Part shown: positions 60,435 to 64,000 of the stretch, piece by piece
Layout: the number at the start of each line of letters is the position of its first letter
Position numbering within the stretch: the stretch's first letter is position 1
Source of the DNA: Gaeumannomyces sp. JS-464
Lineage: Eukaryota; Ascomycota; Sordariomycetes; Magnaporthales; Magnaporthaceae
Reading direction: 5' to 3'
Assembly (NCBI GenBank): GCA_002197995.1
Contig: NGZR01000003.1
Coordinates: 1,054,001-1,118,000, forward strand
DNA length: 64,000 nucleotides
Translations under genes and position numbers: made by a program
The notes under the pieces: model-generated
The model's input: only the letters and a program-made list of their open reading frames with translations
Database searches by the model: none
Told to the model about the DNA's origin: nothing

Positions 60435-61524
60435 GATGGCGGCTGTTTGCGCGGATCCGTCAAAGGCCGGTCGCGGGGGAGGGAGCAAAGGACAGGAGGG
60501 CTCGGGATACGAAGGGTGAAGGTGTGGATAGTAGATCGAGTCGGAGCTGTTGAGGTTGGTTTGTTGCGACGGGTCAGTAGTGCTCGAGGCTGAGAACAAG
60601 CAGCTGACTGGGAGAGTGGTGCAAGGTCTGAAATACCTAACAATGCGACCGCAAACCCAGTCGCTGGATTCCGATGGGGACGTTTGATCGTCGGATCGCC
60701 TGGGGACAAGAGAAAAAAAGAGGGAAAAAAAAAAGATGATCGAGAGGACTAGGAAAAGCGCGACAAAGGCGATTTGCTGGCACAGAGAACAAGCCGACCA
60801 ACTGGAGGGCGGACCGCGCTGCCTTGTCTTCCTTGCAGCGTGCTTGCTGCTTCGCTGGACTGTAGGATCAAGCAAGCGACATGGAATGGATTGCATGCAG
60901 CGAGTGGCAGGGACCGCTCTATTTTTTCGGCGCTTGACCTGATCTGGAGACGGGAACACCTTCCTTGCGAGTCTGGGCATTACACAGTGCAATTTCCTTG
61001 GGCTCTATTGGACCCCAGCCACAAAGCACGCGCCACTCCTGGTTGCGACAGCTGGACACCTGGAGAAGCGCCCCCACAAAAATCACACTCGCACCTGCCC
61101 GTCTGGGCCGCCGTTGATAGGATGCGCTGGCGGCGGCGGTCGTTCGAGAACATGAAGCCCGCCTCACCCGCGCGCAGACCGCCGCCGCGGGGCAGACACC
61201 CCTGCCACCAAAATATCGCGTTGGCTGAGACCACTCAACGCGTCCCTGGCCCCAGCCAAATCTCGACGCCGACAAGCCAATCCACAACGACTGGAGCCAC
61301 CTCGCTCAAAAGACAGCCCCTCTCGTCGCACGTAGCAACGACCGGCGCAATCTCAAGTGATTCAAATATCCAGACCGCGCAACCAGCCCACGGCATTCTC
61401 GCGCAATTGCAGCTGCGAACCACCGCGTCCTTGTGTCGCCCCCATTTTGAAGTTTCCCTCGTCTCCCCTTTGCAATCTCGGCCCCGCCACCGACCGCCCA
61501 CCTCGCCCTCACCGCGCTGTAAAG
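60435..61524. promoter_or_regulatory. Divergent promoter region between RNA14 and ASF1
   Basis: 1,090 bp separate the two start codons. Pyrimidine-rich leader-like sequence precedes ASF1 (about 61440-61520). A 278-codon plus frame (60774-61610) crosses the ASF1 start in a different frame and is treated as chance. No specific factor sites are claimed. Confidence 0.6.
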
Positions 61525-62651
61525 ATGTCTGTCGTTACCTTGCTCGGCGTCAATGTCCTGAACAACCCCGCCAAGTTCACGGACCCGTACCAGTTCGAGA
61601 TCACTTTTGAGTGCCTGGAGCCGCTCGAGAAAGGTAAACTCGTCTGGCGCGCGCCTCGCGCCCCGTGCCCGACGTGCGAATGAGACACTGACGGGCCTGG
61701 AAACGTCTAGATCTCGAGTGGAAGCTCACCTACGTCGGCTCTGCCACCTCGTATGTTTAAACTCTCTCGCACACCCCCCAAATCAATACCATGTCTCCCG
61801 ATTTCCTTCTTTGTTTCTGACACTTTTCCACTACACAGTGACCAGTACGACCAGGAGCTCGACAGCCTCGATGTGGGCCCGATCCCTGTCGGTGTAAACA
61901 AATTTGTCTTCGAGGCAAGTGCGCCGGACACCAAGAGGATCCCGGATGCTGAGATCCTTGGCGTCACCGTGATCCTCCTGACCTGCCGGTACGATGGCCG
62001 CGAGTTCGTCCGCGTGGGCTACTACGTCAACCATGAGTACGAGACGGAGGAGCTCAACGCGGACCCGCCGGCGAAGCCTATTATCGAGAAGGTCCGCCGC
62101 AACATTCTCTCAGAGAAGCCCCGCGTGACCAGGTTTGCCATCAAGTGGTATGTTACCTGCTTCTGCTACATCCAACCCCCTGGCACTCGGGTGATTTATA
62201 CTCCACGTCGACCAGCTGTTGCATGAGCTGACGCCTCTACAGGGACTCCGAGCTCACTGCCCCCGCCGAATTCCCGCCTGAGCAGCCCGAGGCCGACCTC
62301 GCGGCGGACGAGGAGGAATACGGCGCCGAGGAGCTGGCTGAAGAGGAGGAGGAGGCGGCGGCTGCCGAGGCCAACGGTGAGGGCAGCGCTGCGGCCGCTG
62401 AGCCCGGTCAGGACGCAGAGATGGCCGGCGCCGAGACCGAGAACGCTGAGAACGGAGCGGCCGAGGAGGAGCTGTCGGACGACGAGGGCAGCGTTGATAT
62501 TGAGGGCGAGAGCGACGAGGAGATTGAGGACGAGATGGAGGGCGAGGTGGAGGGCGAGGCCGCTGCGGGCGATGCGGGCGATGCTATGGAGGTTGACACC
62601 GACACCAAGCCGGCTCAAGCCGCCGCGAAGCCGACGGTCATGTCCCACTGA
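61525..62651 (+). CDS. ASF1: Histone chaperone ASF1
   Basis: Four exons (61525-61633, 61711-61750, 61839-62147, 62243-62651) give 288 residues with all junctions in phase. Residues 1-155 are the conserved immunoglobulin-like core: [74 protein letters not shown] and [17 protein letters not shown]. This core binds the histone H3-H4 dimer and the HIRA/CAF-1 partners. The rest is a long Glu/Ala/Asp-rich acidic tail, typical of fungal ASF1, ending [11 protein letters not shown]. It acts in nucleosome assembly and silencing in the nucleus. The gene is intact, with no frame defect, unlike its neighbour RNA14. Confidence 0.97.
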
Positions 62652-64000
62652 ACCACACCATAAGCGACGCCATCACGAACGGAATCACACAGCAACCACC
62701 CCGGCAGCAGCTGTGGAGGGGCTTACTCTCCTCCTCTCCGACGACAGCTCCCCTTATTTGCCTGCTCAGGCGCCAAGTTGCCAAGCGGGCATGAATTTGA
62801 TCAGTGATGATCACTCACCAATACCATTTAGACGACGGATGAAACAGGATTCATGAACTGTTGGAGTTTTTTTCTTGTTTGGTATCTTAAAACGGGTTGC
62901 CGGCTGGATGGGGGCAATGACCTTGGAAGGGATAGATGCGTGGGCGGAGGCGGAGTTCACGGTAGGGGCTGCTGTCACTGAAGCGAGCGTATCGGTCAGG
63001 GTATTGCGGGCAGGACGAAGGGATAATGTCATGGATACCAGAGTAGAGGGCAATGGATATCAGATGTGTTTTCCGTGCGCCATTTGCCATGCTTCACTCT
63101 TCTCTGTCCAGAACCATCTGGGTTGATTGGCTTGCTGCGCATACAGGCAGGCTATTGCGGAACCCTGGAAGCAGGGGCCTTCATTAGGTGTGCCTCAAAC
63201 GTGCCGTTTTGACAGGGCGTCATTTCCAGAACACAGCTAGCTGCGGGCAGTTCAGCCGACCCTTGCCGATGCAACAACCTAGAAGCACCCAGAGAAACAT
63301 CGACAGCCCTGTCTTGAGCTGCACCTGTCCAAAAAAGGGAAACGAGGCTGTTCATGGTCGGGGCACGTCTCCGGCTGCGTGCATCCGTGAGTCCTCCATG
63401 ATCCAAAACAAGCACCGACGGGCAGGCTCGAACAGCTTAGGCAGGCAATCAAAACTGGAGACCAGCGGGTGCCGTCGCATGGAGTCAAGTGCGTTCCACG
63501 TGTCTGCACGCTCTGACGCAACACCAAGTTTGGCTGCTGCATGCACGGCCAAGCGCGCCCCAGGGGCTGTGTTCCCCTCCTCCGCGGGAGGCTCGCAGCA
63601 AATCGCGTGCGAACTTGCACTTCGACTTTGTCCCGCTGGAAGCCGACGCCTGCCAACAACATGGAGGAGACACCATCATCATTCACGTCGGGTTCCTCTG
63701 GCCCCCCACGCGATTGAGAGACGCCATCCATCATTGGCATGCAGCTCGCCTGCCCGAAACCTTGCCCTGCCTTCCTTGGCTTCGAAGAGTGATCCAGCAC
63801 CTGCGCACATGCAACGGCGACGGGGGCGGTGCCGAGGCGTCGGTCAGCCAATCCGTCGTCGTCCTCTCTCCCGGGACTGGTCTCCCTCACCTTTCTTCCA
63901 GTCCAGCTGGCACTCACAACACGCAGTCGCTCATGAACCGGGCAACTGTCTATCGGACCATAACGCTCCCTCGCCGGCGGCCACATGATAGGTTATTGTA
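62652..64000. other. Right end of window, no confident gene
   Basis: Includes the 3' flank of ASF1. A plus-strand frame of 266 codons (63188-63988) overlaps a minus frame of similar length; both are Arg/Ser/Pro-rich without recognised motifs, so I do not call either. Confidence 0.45.

Noticed and set aside
60774..61610. 278-codon plus-strand frame overlapping the ASF1 start
   Set aside because: Runs through the ASF1 start in another frame and has no recognisable domain; GC-rich DNA gives such frames by chance.
63188..63988. Opposed 266- and 235-codon frames at the right end
   Set aside because: They are mutual shadows, Arg/Ser-rich, and neither has a motif or splice structure.

Overview
The window looks like nuclear DNA of a filamentous ascomycete, most likely a Sordariomycete. 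Evidence: multi-exon genes with GT-AG introns of about 60-130 nt, GC-rich coding sequence, fungal gene families (RNA14, ASF1, PHO84-type and DAL5-type transporters, an Lgl/Sro7 protein, a QDE-2-like Argonaute), and a transposon block decayed in the manner of repeat-induced point mutation (RIP). I cannot fix genus or species; Magnaporthales is only a guess.

Layout. 1-14.3 kb is gene-poor; the one confident gene is a secreted exonuclease/phosphatase-fold protein with a jacalin-like tail (4.1-5.6 kb, minus). 14.3-23.3 kb is a single nested transposon: a Tc1/mariner DNA element with 34-bp terminal inverted repeats and TA target duplications, split by a heavily RIP-mutated Ty3/gypsy element lying on the minus strand. 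23.3-26 kb holds long poly-C runs, a 16-copy minisatellite and a solo LTR, unmutated by RIP, that cuts an open reading frame and has a perfect 5-bp duplication. 28-35.2 kb carries an unknown one-TM/coiled-coil protein, an unknown two-TM protein, a class 3 lipase pseudogene and an Sro7/Lgl exocytosis protein. 39.9-45.5 kb holds two convergent major facilitator transporters (allantoate-permease family and phosphate:H+ symporter). A tRNA-Leu(UAA) with an intron lies at 47.5 kb. An Argonaute gene (49.5-52.7 kb, minus) is preceded by a long pyrimidine-rich leader-like tract. RNA14 (minus) and ASF1 (plus) diverge from a shared 1.1-kb region at the right end.

Nothing here is a clear new multi-gene system. 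The genes are mostly housekeeping and unconnected, although Argonaute next to a RIP-decayed transposon block shows a genome with both small-RNA machinery and mutational transposon defence. A recurring feature needs care: at least five otherwise well-conserved genes need one or more single-base corrections, usually in short homopolymers, to read through. Assembly error is the most economical explanation, but true mutation cannot be excluded from sequence alone. The lipase is different: it has many shifts plus an in-frame stop and is probably a real pseudogene. Exon boundaries were worked out by hand from frame, splice signals and family resemblance.
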